Below, piece by piece: positions 10,160 through 19,179 of a DNA stretch of 64,000 nt (its first letter is position 1; every line of letters starts with the position of its first letter). Where the stretch lies: the NCBI RefSeq assembly GCF_007992075.1, contig NZ_BJZO01000002.1:1-64000 (forward strand). The letters run 5' to 3'. The translations under genes were made by a program, and so were the position numbers. The notes under the pieces are model-generated. The model did not search any database. It was not told the DNA's origin and saw nothing but the letters and a program-made list of their open reading frames with translations. The stretch is from Pararhodospirillum oryzae. GTDB taxonomy: Bacteria > Pseudomonadota > Alphaproteobacteria > Rhodospirillales > Rhodospirillaceae.

Positions 10160-10846
10160 ATGCGTGTTCTTCTAGCCGACGATCATGCCATCATCCGCAG
10201 CGCCTTGAAGCTGATCCTGGCCGATGTCGAACCGGGAACCACCTTCGAGGAAGTCCGTGGCTACGAGGCTCTGGAAGAGCGTTTGGCCGGGGAAGGGCCG
10301 GCGCTCGACATGGTGGTGATGGATCTGCACATGCCGGGCTTTCAGGGGCTGGCCCAGGTCCGGCGCATTGTCACCGTGGCCATGCCCGCCCCCGTCGCCG
10401 TGTTTTCGATGATCGAAACCGTGAGCGACATGCGCGCCGTGCTGCGCCAGGGCGTGCGCGCGTTCATCCCCAAGTCGACCGATGACGCCCTGATCGGGAC
10501 CTTGTTCAAGCTGGTGGCCCATGGCGGAACCTACGCCCCCGTTCAGGTGGGCGGCGTCGAGGGACAGGCCCCGGGCGAGGCGGGAACGTGGCGTCTGTCG
10601 GGCGCGGAGTTCCTGCCCCCCGACAGTCTGGAGGGCGAGGATCCCCGCCTGGGCGCCTTGACCCGGCGCCAGCGCGAAGTCCTGGACCTGATGGGGCAGG
10701 GGCTTTCCAACATGGAAATCGCCTCGCGCCTGGGGCTGAACCTGTCCACCGTCAAAACCCACGTGACCAGCATCCTCAAGACCCTGGAGGCGGATAACCG
10801 CACCCAGGCCGTGTTGCTCGCGCATGGGCTGGAGGCGGGGGGCTAA
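10160..10846 (+). CDS. NarL/FixJ-type response regulator
   Basis: This encodes a 228 aa two-component response regulator. The receiver domain has the acidic pair D7-D8, the predicted phospho-acceptor D55 (VMDLHMPG) and a lysine in FIPKS. After a linker rich in glycine and acidic residues comes a LuxR/NarL-type HTH (about 165-225) starting LTRRQREVLDLMGQGLSN. It should bind DNA as a dimer when phosphorylated. No histidine kinase is adjacent, so it is an orphan in this window. The 297 bp upstream hold a T-rich stretch but no hairpin that I would call with confidence. The ATG follows GGGGACGCC, a modest ribosome binding site. Confidence 0.93.
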   Translation: MRVLLADDHAIIRSALKLILADVEPGTTFEEVRGYEALEERLAGEGPALDMVVMDLHMPGFQGLAQVRRIVTVAMPAPVAVFSMIETVSDMRAVLRQGVRAFIPKSTDDALIGTLFKLVAHGGTYAPVQVGGVEGQAPGEAGTWRLSGAEFLPPDSLEGEDPRLGALTRRQREVLDLMGQGLSNMEIASRLGLNLSTVKTHVTSILKTLEADNRTQAVLLAHGLEAGG

Positions 10847-11078
10847 TCCGCCGACGCGTCGGGTCGGGTTCCCTTCCTTTTGGCAGGCCACACGCCAGAA
10901 GCAGTTCCGGTGAGAAAGCCCTCGTGCGGGCCATGAGGTCCGGCGACAGGTTTGTTCGTTCTGGTGCCAGGGCGCCTCACGGGGGAACCGTTTCCGATGA
11001 CCCGACGCACCGCGGGGCCGTGAATTCAGTCATCCGACCCCAGGGGGCAAGACCAGGGGGCGGGCAGGGGGAAAAAGC

Positions 11079-12587
11079 ATGAGACGCCGGACCAGGCGAC
11101 GGAGCAGCGGCCGTTTGTTTCATTGGGCCGCGGTGATTGGGTTAAGCGTGGTTGCGCTGCTGGTGGCGGGCGCGGTGGTGCTCTCGATCTGGCACCCGGC
11201 CTCCACCTTGAAGGGGCCGGAGGCCTTGCGATGGTCGCCGGTGCGTCATGTGCCCACGGCCATGCCCCTGACGCCCTGGCTCGATGAAACCGGGGCGGCC
11301 AAGCCGTTCGAGCGCACCGTGGCCGATACCCGGGTGGCGCTGGAAACCGCGCGGGCGGGGATTGATCCCGATCCCGTGACGCGCGCTTCGCACGTTAATC
11401 TGGTGGCGCCCCGTGAATGGCCGCTTGATGAAAGCTGTGGCGGCGTGGCCCGGGCGGGGGTGCTGCTGATCCATGGCCTGAGTGACAGCCCGTTCACCAT
11501 GCGGGACCTGGGGACGACCCTGGCCACCTTGCCCGAGCGCTGCTTGCTGGTGCGTTCCATCCTGCTGCCGGGGCACGGCACGGTTCCGGGCGATCTCCTG
11601 CGCGTCGATGAAAACGCCTGGCGGGCGGCGGTGCGCTATGGGGTCGAGAGTTTCGCGGACCGGGTTGATCGCGTGCACGTGGTGGGCTATTCGCTGGGCG
11701 CGACCCTGGCCGTGGATCTGGTTCTCAACGCGAAGCCGACCACCCCGGCCGTGGCCTCGCTGGTTTTGCTGGCCCCGGCGCTGGGCGCGGACAACCGGTT
11801 TCCGATCCACAAGATCCCCTTTGGGTTTGACATGTTCGCGGGCGGGCTGGCGCTTGCGGCGGGCTTCGGGCCGGAACGGGACTGGCTGCGGATCGACGAG
11901 GATCTGGATTTCGCCCGCTACGAATCCTTTCCGCTGGTCTCGCTGCGTCAACTCATGACCCTGATGGGGGAGACGGTCGCCGCGCCCCGCCCCTTGCCGA
12001 TGCCGGTGTTCATGGCCGTGGCGGCCGAGGATTCCGTGATCGACACCAAGGCGGCCCTGACCTTTTTCGAAAAATGGGCGACCAGTCCCGACAGCCGGCT
12101 GCTGCTGATGGCGGCCCCCGCCACCCTGGCCGCCCGTGCCGACGAGATCGCGCCCCTGGCGGCGGATACGACCCGGGTGGCCTGCGTGCAAGGGGCCGCT
12201 CCCCTGGTCGAGGGATGCACGCCCCGCGCGGCGGGTCTGAAGGCGTCGTGTCCGTTTGGGGGTGGCTCGGGAGCCTGCGTGACCGAACTGGGCCACCTGG
12301 CTCTTCCCGTGGCGCCAGGCAATCCTCATTACGGACGCGACGGGAGCTACCGGACCTGCCTGGCCTACGCCCATCCCGGGGACGAGGCCCGCTATTGTGG
12401 CTGCGCGGCGCCTCCTCAGCGGGCGGCTTCCGCCTTGTGCCAGGGGGTGACGCCCGCGACCACGTCCGTGCGCCTGGGCGAGCCCACCCGCGAGCAGGAA
12501 AAAGCGCAGACACCCCTGGCGGTGCGCCTGACCTACAACCCGGCTTATGCCCGCCTGGCCCTGGGGCTGGCTGATTTCTTGAAGTAA
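11079..12587 (+). CDS. Membrane-anchored alpha/beta hydrolase
   Basis: This 502 aa protein is a serine hydrolase of the alpha/beta fold, possibly lysophospholipase- or esterase-like. Residues 1-14 are very basic and are followed by a membrane helix (about 18-40), so it is probably anchored with the catalytic domain outside the cytoplasm. The oxyanion segment LLIHGLSDSPF and the nucleophile elbow VVGYSLGATLAV (GxSxG) are clear; a candidate acid is the aspartate in AVAAEDSVID, and the histidine in TELGHLALPV is a candidate base. The C-terminal third is cysteine-containing and unlike typical lipases, which suggests an extra domain. The ATG follows GGGGGAA. It is probably in a loose unit with the GNAT gene 65 bp downstream. 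The substrate is unknown. Confidence 0.82.
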   Translation: MRRRTRRRSSGRLFHWAAVIGLSVVALLVAGAVVLSIWHPASTLKGPEALRWSPVRHVPTAMPLTPWLDETGAAKPFERTVADTRVALETARAGIDPDPVTRASHVNLVAPREWPLDESCGGVARAGVLLIHGLSDSPFTMRDLGTTLATLPERCLLVRSILLPGHGTVPGDLLRVDENAWRAAVRYGVESFADRVDRVHVVGYSLGATLAVDLVLNAKPTTPAVASLVLLAPALGADNRFPIHKIPFGFDMFAGGLALAAGFGPERDWLRIDEDLDFARYESFPLVSLRQLMTLMGETVAAPRPLPMPVFMAVAAEDSVIDTKAALTFFEKWATSPDSRLLLMAAPATLAARADEIAPLAADTTRVACVQGAAPLVEGCTPRAAGLKASCPFGGGSGACVTELGHLALPVAPGNPHYGRDGSYRTCLAYAHPGDEARYCGCAAPPQRAASALCQGVTPATTSVRLGEPTREQEKAQTPLAVRLTYNPAYARLALGLADFLK

Positions 12588-12652
12588 GGGAAAAGGGCCA
12601 GGCAAGGGGTCTGGCCCCGATCCCCCCGGATGGGACGGAGGCGTTTTCGGTT

Positions 12653-13135
12653 ATGACGGCAAACATGTCGGATGCGCAGACAAGACAGGTACGGTTGGCC
12701 ACGCCCGACGACATGGGGGCGGTGGTGGGGATGCTGCGCGAGCTGGCCGCGTTCGAGCAGGCGCCGGCGGGCGCGTTGCGTTGCACGGTCGAGGCCTTCG
12801 AACGCGATGGCTTCGGCCCCGGGGCGCTGTTCACCTGCCTGGTGGCCGAGGAGGCCGGGCAGGTGGTCGGTTTCCTGATGCTGATTCCCACCTATTCCAG
12901 TTGGCTCGCGCGTCCGGGCCTGATGATCCATGATCTTTACATGCGTCCGGAATGGCGCGGCACCGGTTTGGGGCGCGCCCTGGTCGCCCGGGCCATCGCG
13001 CTGGGTCGCGAACGGGGGTGCGGTCGCCTGGACGTCAACGTGCTGGGCTGGAACGAGGCGCGTCGTTTCTACGAAAAGCAGGGGTTCGTGGCGCAACCCG
13101 ATTGGGTGCTTCATCGCCTGACCCTGGAGCCCTGA
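12653..13135 (+). CDS. GNAT-family N-acetyltransferase
   Basis: This encodes a 160 aa acetyl-CoA-dependent acetyltransferase. The acetyl-CoA loop is seen as RPEWRGTGLGRALV, and the pattern LMIHDLYMRPEWRG followed by LDVNVLGWNEARRFYEKQGF is typical of the diamine/spermidine acetyltransferase-like (SSAT-like) branch. That would fit modification of a small amine, but GNAT substrates cannot be assigned from motifs. A GGAGG element lies about 12 nt before the ATG; the internal ATG four codons later is an alternative. It lies downstream of the alpha/beta hydrolase on the same strand. Confidence 0.88.
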   Translation: MTANMSDAQTRQVRLATPDDMGAVVGMLRELAAFEQAPAGALRCTVEAFERDGFGPGALFTCLVAEEAGQVVGFLMLIPTYSSWLARPGLMIHDLYMRPEWRGTGLGRALVARAIALGRERGCGRLDVNVLGWNEARRFYEKQGFVAQPDWVLHRLTLEP

Positions 13136-13341
13136 GGTTCTCCGTGCCGGGGGGCGCGGTCCAAGGTGGCATCCGGGAGTCGGAGGGGGGAAAAGGCGGA
13201 AACCCGCCATGCAACTCGAAAAAGGCGTGAAAATACGGTCGTTCCGTGTCCGATTATCGTCCGGACCCGGTTTTTTGAAGGAAAAAGGCTCGGATTCCGG
13301 CTCGCGACTCGTCTTTTCTTGATTGAATCGGGAGGTCTGCC

Positions 13342-14124
13342 ATGGCAGATGCAGGCGAACACCCCCCCCTTTCCCCGGCGCGGGGCGAGCCCGGGCCGGG
13401 GGCCTCGTTCGGGGCGGGCCTGCGCGCGGCGGCGCCGATCATGATCGGATACGCCCCCGTGGCCATCGCCTTCGGGGCGGCCGGGCAGGCGGCGGGGCTG
13501 GGGGCGCCCGAGGTCATCGCCACGTCGGCGGTGGTTTATTCGGGAGCCAGCCAGTTCCTGATGCTGACCGCCCTGGGCTCGGGCACGGCCCTTCCGGCGG
13601 TGGCGGCCTTGTGCATTGCCTTGAACCTGCGCCATCTGCTGTATGGGCCGCTGGTGATGGCCCGGTTGCCGGCCGCCGCCGCGGTGCGCTTTTTGTATGC
13701 CTTTTCCCTGACCGACGAGGTTTTCGCCTCGACCCTGGCCCGCTCCGGCGGGGGAACGCTGCCGGCGCGGTGGCTTCTCGGCCTGGGGGCGGGGGCCTAT
13801 GGCGCCTGGGTGGCGGGAACCGCGCTGGGGGTGTTCGTGGGCGATGCCCTGGCCCGCGAGGCGCCGGCGGCGGCCGCCGCCACGGGGTTCGCCTTGCCGG
13901 CCCTGTTCCTGGCCCTGGCTTGGCTGAATGTCACCCGCGCCACCGTGGCGCCGATGCTGGCGGCGGCGGCGGCCAGCGTGCCCTTCGCGGTCGTCGGGCG
14001 CTCGGGGCTGGCCTTGCTGGCGGGCGGGCTGGCCGGGGTGGTGGTGGCCTGGGCCCAGCGCCGCTTTTTCCGGAAACGGCGGGCGTCGCCCCAGGGGGCG
14101 GGCGAGGGGAGGACCCGGCCATGA
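13342..14124 (+). CDS. azlC: AzlC-family branched-chain amino acid exporter, large subunit
   Basis: This 260 aa integral membrane protein is the large subunit of an AzlC/AzlD (YgaZ/YgaH) exporter for branched-chain amino acids or related compounds. The early GLRAAAPIMIGYAPVAIAFG-type segment and VVYSGASQFL motif are diagnostic of the family, and about six further hydrophobic segments follow. GGGAGG precedes the ATG by six bases. Its TGA overlaps the ATG of the small subunit (ATGA), as in most azlCD pairs. Confidence 0.94.
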   Translation: MADAGEHPPLSPARGEPGPGASFGAGLRAAAPIMIGYAPVAIAFGAAGQAAGLGAPEVIATSAVVYSGASQFLMLTALGSGTALPAVAALCIALNLRHLLYGPLVMARLPAAAAVRFLYAFSLTDEVFASTLARSGGGTLPARWLLGLGAGAYGAWVAGTALGVFVGDALAREAPAAAAATGFALPALFLALAWLNVTRATVAPMLAAAAASVPFAVVGRSGLALLAGGLAGVVVAWAQRRFFRKRRASPQGAGEGRTRP

Positions 14125-14444
14125 GCCTGATCCTGGCCATCGTGGTGATTGGTCTGGCCACCTACCTGACCCGGGTCTTGCCCTTTTTGCTGGGGCGTCA
14201 TGCCCGGCACCTGTCGGCGTGGATGGGGCCCGAGGGGCCTTTCGCGGCGCTGGGGCCCAGCCTGATCGCCGCCCTCGCGGCCCTGACCTGGACCCCGCTG
14301 GGGGCCAGGGCCCTGGAAGGCGAGGCGGCGGCCCCGCTGCTGACGGCGCTGGCGGCGACCGTGGCCATGCTGGCCTGGCGTCGCGACGCTGGCCTCGCGG
14401 TCGTGGCCGGCGTGGTGGTGTACGCCGTGGTGGCCTTGTTCTGA
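14121..14444 (+). CDS. azlD: AzlD-family exporter small subunit
   Basis: This 107 aa protein has about four hydrophobic segments and the AzlD/YgaH hallmark [13 protein letters not shown] near its N-terminus. It should complex with AzlC to form the export channel. The start codon overlaps the azlC stop by four bases, so the two subunits are translationally coupled and made in balanced amounts. An Lrp-type regulator, sometimes found with this pair, is not present here. Confidence 0.93.
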   Translation: MSLILAIVVIGLATYLTRVLPFLLGRHARHLSAWMGPEGPFAALGPSLIAALAALTWTPLGARALEGEAAAPLLTALAATVAMLAWRRDAGLAVVAGVVVYAVVALF

Positions 14445-14562
14445 GGTCCGGTTGGCCGACGGAGGCGTTTTCGGGCAGCCGGGATGCTTGCCGCGATCGG
14501 CGGCCGGGGCTACTGTCCCGCCTTTCCACCGGAACAATACGGGACCATCAAGGAGACCGGGC

Positions 14563-14841
14563 ATGGACGTGCTAGAAGATGAGGGCCCCGCCAGCGCCCC
14601 CGTGGATATTGATGGCGTTGCCGTCGATCAGCTGCGCGCCTTCGTGGCGCGGATCGAGCGCCTTGAGGAAGAAAAGGCCAACATCGCGAACGATATCAAG
14701 GAAGTATACGCCGAGGCGAAATCGAGCGGTTTCGATGTCAAGGTTTTGCGCAAGCTGATTTCCATGCGCAAAAAGAATAAACACGACCTGGCCGAGGAAG
14801 AAGAACTTCTGGCAATCTATCGGGCCGCCGTCGGTCTGTAG
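14563..14841 (+). CDS. gapR: GapR-like (DUF2312/UPF0335) nucleoid-associated protein
   Basis: This 92 aa protein belongs to the alphaproteobacterial DUF2312 family. Its Caulobacter member GapR binds overtwisted, AT-rich DNA ahead of replication forks and transcription and helps topoisomerases. The core with two alpha helices is clear: [18 protein letters not shown], then [20 protein letters not shown], then [17 protein letters not shown]. The start at 14563 is chosen because AAGGAG lies nine bases upstream, and it gives the family length. It is followed after 8 bp by mepA; whether they share a transcript is not known. Confidence 0.93.
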   Translation: MDVLEDEGPASAPVDIDGVAVDQLRAFVARIERLEEEKANIANDIKEVYAEAKSSGFDVKVLRKLISMRKKNKHDLAEEEELLAIYRAAVGL

Positions 14842-14849
14842 GGGGAAGG

Positions 14850-15770
14850 ATGGCGATTTTCTTTCGCCCCCTTGCGCGCGCCTGGGTGGGGGGCATGGCG
14901 ATGGCATGCCTTCTTGGGAGCGCCGACGCCGGAGCGGCCGACGTTGCCCCGCCGTCGGCGTGGGCCCGCGCGAGAACCCCCAGCCCCGGGCCGGCCCAGG
15001 TCATCGGCTCGGCCGCCGCCGGGTGCGTGGCCGGGGCCGTCCCCCTGGCCGGACCGGGCACGGCGGCCGGCCCCGAGCTGGTGGTCTTGCGTCCGGCCCG
15101 CAACCGGGCCTGGGGGCATCCGGTACTGGCGGCGTTTCTGGCCGATCTGGCCCGGTGGCGCCACCAGACCGGCGAGGGGCCCTTGTTGCTGGGGGACGCG
15201 GCGCAACCCCGGGGCGGGCCCATGCCCGCCGGGCATCGCAGCCATATGAACGGGCTTGATGCCGACTTGTGGCTGGGGACCGATCGCCCTCCGCCGTGGT
15301 CGGACGCCTGGCTGGCCCAGCCCCGGGCCCGTTCGGCCGTGCGCGCCGACGGGCGCGGGGTCGATCCCCTGGTGTTCACGGTCTCGGTGCGCCGGCTGAT
15401 TCGCCATCTGGCCCAGGATCCCCGGGTCGAGCGCTTGTTCTTGAACCCGGTCTTGAAACGGGCGCTGTGCCAGGAGGCGGCGAGCGAACCCGGAGGGGGA
15501 GCCGCCTGGCTCGCGCGGGTGCGCCCCTGGTGGGGCCACGACAGCCATGTGCATGTGCGCCTCGCGTGCCCGGCCGATTCCCCGTCGTGCCGGCCGGGGC
15601 CGCCCATTCCTCCGGGATCGGGCTGTGATCCGAGCCTGGACCACTGGGTGGCCGATGTCACCCGGGCCAGACGGGTGCCCTCCCGCCCCCCGCCGCCGCC
15701 GGCTCCTGTCCTGCCGGAGGCCTGCGCAGCCGTTTTGCAGGCTCCGCCCCTTGTACCGAAGGATGAATAA
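14850..15770 (+). CDS. mepA: Penicillin-insensitive murein endopeptidase MepA
   Basis: MepA (peptidase M74) is a periplasmic zinc endopeptidase that cuts D-alanyl-meso-diaminopimelyl cross-links in peptidoglycan. The 306 aa protein has an N-terminal export signal and the zinc-site motifs HRSHMNGLDADLW and WWGHDSHVHVRL. Cysteines are scattered through the C-terminal part as in the family (CPADSPSC, GCDPSLD). The C-terminal tail is proline-rich (RPPPPPAP). The start lies directly after a purine-rich GGGGGAAGG 8 bp behind gapR. It is followed by another cell-wall hydrolase gene (DUF882), giving a small wall-remodelling cluster. Confidence 0.93.
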   Translation: MAIFFRPLARAWVGGMAMACLLGSADAGAADVAPPSAWARARTPSPGPAQVIGSAAAGCVAGAVPLAGPGTAAGPELVVLRPARNRAWGHPVLAAFLADLARWRHQTGEGPLLLGDAAQPRGGPMPAGHRSHMNGLDADLWLGTDRPPPWSDAWLAQPRARSAVRADGRGVDPLVFTVSVRRLIRHLAQDPRVERLFLNPVLKRALCQEAASEPGGGAAWLARVRPWWGHDSHVHVRLACPADSPSCRPGPPIPPGSGCDPSLDHWVADVTRARRVPSRPPPPPAPVLPEACAAVLQAPPLVPKDE

Positions 15771-15896
15771 GGGGCGATGATTTGCCCGGGAAGAGTGCTT
15801 TTTAGGGTTGCCCAAGGCGGGGAGCCTTGTGTAGAAGGGGGGGGCAAATTTTCAAAAACACCGAAACGCTCTGAGCAGAAAAAGGAGGCACGGGAC

Positions 15897-16457
15897 GTGT
15901 CAACGAGGGGAAATGGTCCGTCCGCCATGACAAGGCGCGGTTTCGTGGCCCTGTTCGGGGCTGCAACCGCAACCATGTATTCTCCCATGGCTTTCGCCAG
16001 CAAATCAGGGTCCTTCGAAAGGGCCCTTTCTTTTGAGAACATACATACTGGCGAACGTATCCGCCGCATCTATTGGGCAGAAGGCCGATACATCCCCGAG
16101 GTTATGCGCGAGTTCGACCACGTTTTGCGCGACCACCGCACCGGTCAGGTGCACCGCATCGACAGCTCGCTTCTGGATCTGCTGTACGCCCTGGGCGGGC
16201 GCCTGGAGACCGGCAAGCCCTTCCAGATCATTTGCGGCTACCGCTCCCCCGAGACGAATTCTCTTTTGCGCCAGAAGAGTTCGGGCGTCGCGCGCAACAG
16301 TTTGCACATGGAAGGCATGGCGGTCGATATCGCCTTGCAGGACCGCAGCTTGCCGCAGCTGCGCAGCGCCGCCTTGTCCCTTCAGAAGGGAGGGGTTGGA
16401 TATTACCCCAAAAGCGGATTCGTCCATGTTGACGTAGGCGCCGTGCGCTCGTGGTAG
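15897..16457 (+). CDS. Tat-exported DUF882 (YcbK/M15-like) peptidoglycan hydrolase
   Basis: This 186 aa protein belongs to the DUF882/YcbK group of M15-like zinc peptidases acting on peptidoglycan. I chose the GTG at 15897 because AAAGGAGG lies eight bases upstream; the ATG at 15927 (MTRRGF) is also possible. Either start leaves a twin-arginine motif (TRRGFVALFG) before a hydrophobic stretch, so export is probably by Tat. The zinc-site pattern is clear: CGYRSPETN, then NSLHMEGMAVDI and the C-terminal FVHVDVG. A hairpin just after the stop resembles a terminator. Confidence 0.9.
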   Translation: MSTRGNGPSAMTRRGFVALFGAATATMYSPMAFASKSGSFERALSFENIHTGERIRRIYWAEGRYIPEVMREFDHVLRDHRTGQVHRIDSSLLDLLYALGGRLETGKPFQIICGYRSPETNSLLRQKSSGVARNSLHMEGMAVDIALQDRSLPQLRSAALSLQKGGVGYYPKSGFVHVDVGAVRSW

Positions 16458-16467
16458 GTCCCGCGCG

Positions 16468-16510
16468 GGAACCGTGACGCCTTTCTTGCACCGCAAAGTC
16501 ACGGTTTCCT
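16468..16510 (+). terminator. Hairpin downstream of the DUF882 gene
   Basis: GGAACCGTGAC pairs with GTCACGGTTTCC around a 19-nt loop, with one bulge. The 3' arm ends in TTTCCTTC. It is a candidate terminator before the CoA-transferase gene. Confidence 0.45.
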
Positions 16511-16577
16511 TCGCGTGCGGATATCAGTACCGTGGCAGGACCCTGGACCCCCGACCGCTGGCCTGGAGGACTGCCCC

Positions 16578-17897
16578 GTGACCCAATACGACGATGAGTA
16601 TGCCCGCAAACTGGTGCAGCCGGCGGACGCGGTGGCGCCGTTGAGAAGCGGGACCAATGTCATCCTTTCCATGGGAGTGTCGCAGCCCCCGGCCCTGATG
16701 AAGGCCCTGGCCGACCGGGCGCGCTCGGGATCGCTGGCCGATATCCGCGTGTATTACATGCACGCGAGCGCGGCGGCGGTGGAAACCCTGCTGGTTCCCG
16801 ATCTGATGGACGTGGTTCGTCCGTGTCCGCTGTTCATGAGTGCCCATGACCGGGCCCTGGCCCGCAAGGGCTATGCGGAAGGCAAGCAGTGGGTGCATTA
16901 CGTGCCGTGCACGTTTCACCACGCGCCCCGGCTGCTCACCGAGCACATTTCACCCGATGTGTTCTTGCTGACGGTTTCACCCATGGACAAGGCGGGCTTT
17001 TTCAGCCTGGGCACCAACGCGGACTACGGGGCCACGGTGGTGCGCCGGGCCCGGCGCGTGATTGTCGAGGTCAATCCCAACATGCCCCGGGTGTTTGGCG
17101 AAAACCTGCTGCACGTCAGTGACGTGGACGCCGTCGTCGAGCACGAGGCGCCTTTGATGGAAGTCCTGCAAAAGGAAGGCACCGAGGAAGACATCGTGAT
17201 CGGCCGTCTGATCGCCGATCAGATCCCCGACGGGGCCACCTTGCAGATGGGCATCGGCGGCGTGCCCAACGCGGTGATGTCGTTTTTGTCCAACCACAAC
17301 GACATGGGGCTGCATTCCGAGCTGTTCAGTCCGCCCATGGTCGAGTTGATTCGCAAGGGCGTGTTGAATGGCCGGCGCAAGAATATCTTGCCCTACAAGC
17401 ATGTCTACACCCTGGCTTTGGGTGACAAGGCCATGTACGAATTCATGGATGATAATCCCAGTATCGTGGGCTATCCGGTGATCTGGGTGAATAATCCATC
17501 GGTGATTCGTAAAAACGATACGATGATTAGCGTAAACTCGGCCATTGAGGTTGATCTGACTGGCCAGATCAACAGCGAAAGCCTGGGGGGTGTTGAATTC
17601 TCGGGTCCGGGGGGGCAGCTTGATTTCATTCGTGGCGCCTACGCCTCGAAGGGGGGCAAGTCGTTCATTGCCTTGCACTCCACGGCCAAGGACGGCACCT
17701 TGTCTCGCATCGTGCCCACGCTGTCGGGTCCGGTCACCGACCCGCGCATGGAAAGCCATTACATCGTGACCGAATTCGGGTGCGTGAGCCTCAAGGGCCT
17801 GACCGTTTCCGAGCGGGCCCGGGCCCTGATCGGGCTCGCGCATCCCAATTTCCGCGACCCCTTGAAGGAACAGGCCCGGGCCGCCGGCCTGTTGTAG
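16578..17897 (+). CDS. Acetyl-CoA hydrolase/4-hydroxybutyrate CoA-transferase family protein
   Basis: This 439 aa enzyme belongs to the family I CoA-transferase group with 4-hydroxybutyrate CoA-transferase and acetyl-CoA hydrolase; it should move CoA between acetyl-CoA and a carboxylic acid. The GLHSELF motif carries the glutamate expected to form the glutamyl-CoA intermediate, and the glycine-rich QMGIGGVPNAV and FSGPGGQLDF segments fit the family. The start is the GTG at 16578, preceded by GGAGG; an upstream ATG at 16515 would add a non-conserved extension. The acceptor (acetate, propionate, succinate or 4-hydroxybutyrate) cannot be told from sequence alone. Confidence 0.93.
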   Translation: MTQYDDEYARKLVQPADAVAPLRSGTNVILSMGVSQPPALMKALADRARSGSLADIRVYYMHASAAAVETLLVPDLMDVVRPCPLFMSAHDRALARKGYAEGKQWVHYVPCTFHHAPRLLTEHISPDVFLLTVSPMDKAGFFSLGTNADYGATVVRRARRVIVEVNPNMPRVFGENLLHVSDVDAVVEHEAPLMEVLQKEGTEEDIVIGRLIADQIPDGATLQMGIGGVPNAVMSFLSNHNDMGLHSELFSPPMVELIRKGVLNGRRKNILPYKHVYTLALGDKAMYEFMDDNPSIVGYPVIWVNNPSVIRKNDTMISVNSAIEVDLTGQINSESLGGVEFSGPGGQLDFIRGAYASKGGKSFIALHSTAKDGTLSRIVPTLSGPVTDPRMESHYIVTEFGCVSLKGLTVSERARALIGLAHPNFRDPLKEQARAAGLL

Positions 17898-17933
17898 GGC
17901 AAGGGGCGTTTCCTTCCCGGGAGAGAGCGATTC

Positions 17934-18494
17934 ATGAACCGCGTTCTTGTCGTCGTGCTGGGTCTGGCTCTCGTGGGGCTGGGCGCGTTTGGCTGGGCTG
18001 CCTCGACCGGCCGCCCCCTGCCCACGGCCGACCTGTTTCCCGATCCGTCCCCCTTGCCCTTGGATGTGCTGGACGCGCCCGAGGCCGTGGCGGGCACCCC
18101 CCAGGCCCTGGCCTGTCCGCCCGAGGCCTGCGCCGACGGCGAACCCGACGTGGAAAGCCCCGTGTTCGCGCTGACTCCGGCGGCGTTGTTCACGCTGGCC
18201 CGGTCCACCTTCACCGCCCAGCCCCTGGTCACGGTGCTGGACGAGGATCAGGCGGCCGGGCGCCTGGACCTGGTTCAGCGCACGCCCATCCTGGGTTTTC
18301 CCGAGGTGATCCGGGTGCAGGTCGTGCCCGTGGAACCGGCCATCGCCGGGGAAGCCTCCGGGGAGACGCAGGCTTCCGGGGCCAGCGTTTTTCTCCTCAG
18401 CCGCTCGCGCGAGGGGGCTTGGGACCTGGGAGACAATGGGGCGCGGGTGCGTTTGTGGCTGGGTGCCCTTGAGCGGGCAAGTCGTTCGCAATGA
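17934..18494 (+). CDS. DUF1499-like secreted or membrane-anchored protein
   Basis: This encodes 186 aa. A hydrophobic helix at residues 3-23 is a signal peptide or anchor. The central to C-terminal region (about 85-180) resembles DUF1499: RTPILGFPEVIRVQVVP and the ending SRSREGAWDLGDNGARVRLWL match the family pattern of SRSR followed by DLG and N, R and W. Two cysteines (CPPEAC) occur in the linker. GGGAGAGAG precedes the ATG. DUF1499 proteins have no settled function. It begins a run of three small unassigned genes on the same strand. Confidence 0.72.
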   Translation: MNRVLVVVLGLALVGLGAFGWAASTGRPLPTADLFPDPSPLPLDVLDAPEAVAGTPQALACPPEACADGEPDVESPVFALTPAALFTLARSTFTAQPLVTVLDEDQAAGRLDLVQRTPILGFPEVIRVQVVPVEPAIAGEASGETQASGASVFLLSRSREGAWDLGDNGARVRLWLGALERASRSQ

Positions 18495-18601
18495 TGGGGT
18501 TAGAGGCCGAACCTTTCGTGGATTATTAACCACGGGCGGGTATTCCGGAAGGCAGGCGGGCGCAACGGGGCGCCCCGCCAGCCAACCGGAGAAAAATCCC
18601 C

Positions 18602-19177
18602 ATGCCGACCATCCTGCTTTTGACGGGGACCGTGCTGTCCGCCGGGTTCATGGCCGGGATGAGTGCCCTGGGCGAAGCGGCGCACGCTTCCGTGATCCTG
18701 GTGGCCCTGGGCCTGGTCGTTCTGCCTTTGCTCACGGCCCGCATGATGGCGCGTCGCGACGGCGGCGAGGCCGAACCGGCGGGCCCGGCGCTGCTGGAGG
18801 AATACGAAGCCACCCAGCCGCCCTTGCTGGGCCGGGGAGAACGCCCGTTTGCCTTTGAAAGCCTGAGCGAGGCCCGCCGGGCGGCGCGGCGCCTTCAGGC
18901 CGGCACCGGGGTGCTGTATTGCGATGGGTTCCATTTCCTGACCGGGGGGCGCGTGAGCGACCGTGATCTGGCCCGCGCCTATATCCGAGGCGTGTACGCC
19001 CTGGTTCCCGGCCAGCCCGGTCGTCCGGTGATTCACGTGGTCGGCCGCGCGCCCGCCGAACCGCGCCGGGTGTGGGGACCGCGCGCCACCCCGCTCGCGT
19101 GTCGCTTCGTGGCCGTGCGCGGGTCCGCCGCCCAGGTCCTGGACCACGGGGTGGGTCCCGCGGCTCAAGGGTGGTGA
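18602..19177 (+). CDS. Hypothetical membrane protein
   Basis: This encodes 191 aa of no recognised family. Two hydrophobic stretches fill residues 1-46 (MPTILLLTG..., SVILVALGLVVLPLLT), followed by a soluble part rich in arginine and alanine. That part contains ERPFAFESLSEARRAARRL and a predicted beta-rich segment (GVLYCDGFHFL), then a basic C-terminus. It looks like a membrane-tethered cytoplasmic domain. GGAG lies nine bases before the ATG. The next gene starts 2 bp after its stop, so the two are very probably co-transcribed. Confidence 0.65.
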   Translation: MPTILLLTGTVLSAGFMAGMSALGEAAHASVILVALGLVVLPLLTARMMARRDGGEAEPAGPALLEEYEATQPPLLGRGERPFAFESLSEARRAARRLQAGTGVLYCDGFHFLTGGRVSDRDLARAYIRGVYALVPGQPGRPVIHVVGRAPAEPRRVWGPRATPLACRFVAVRGSAAQVLDHGVGPAAQGW

Positions 19178-19179
19178 CC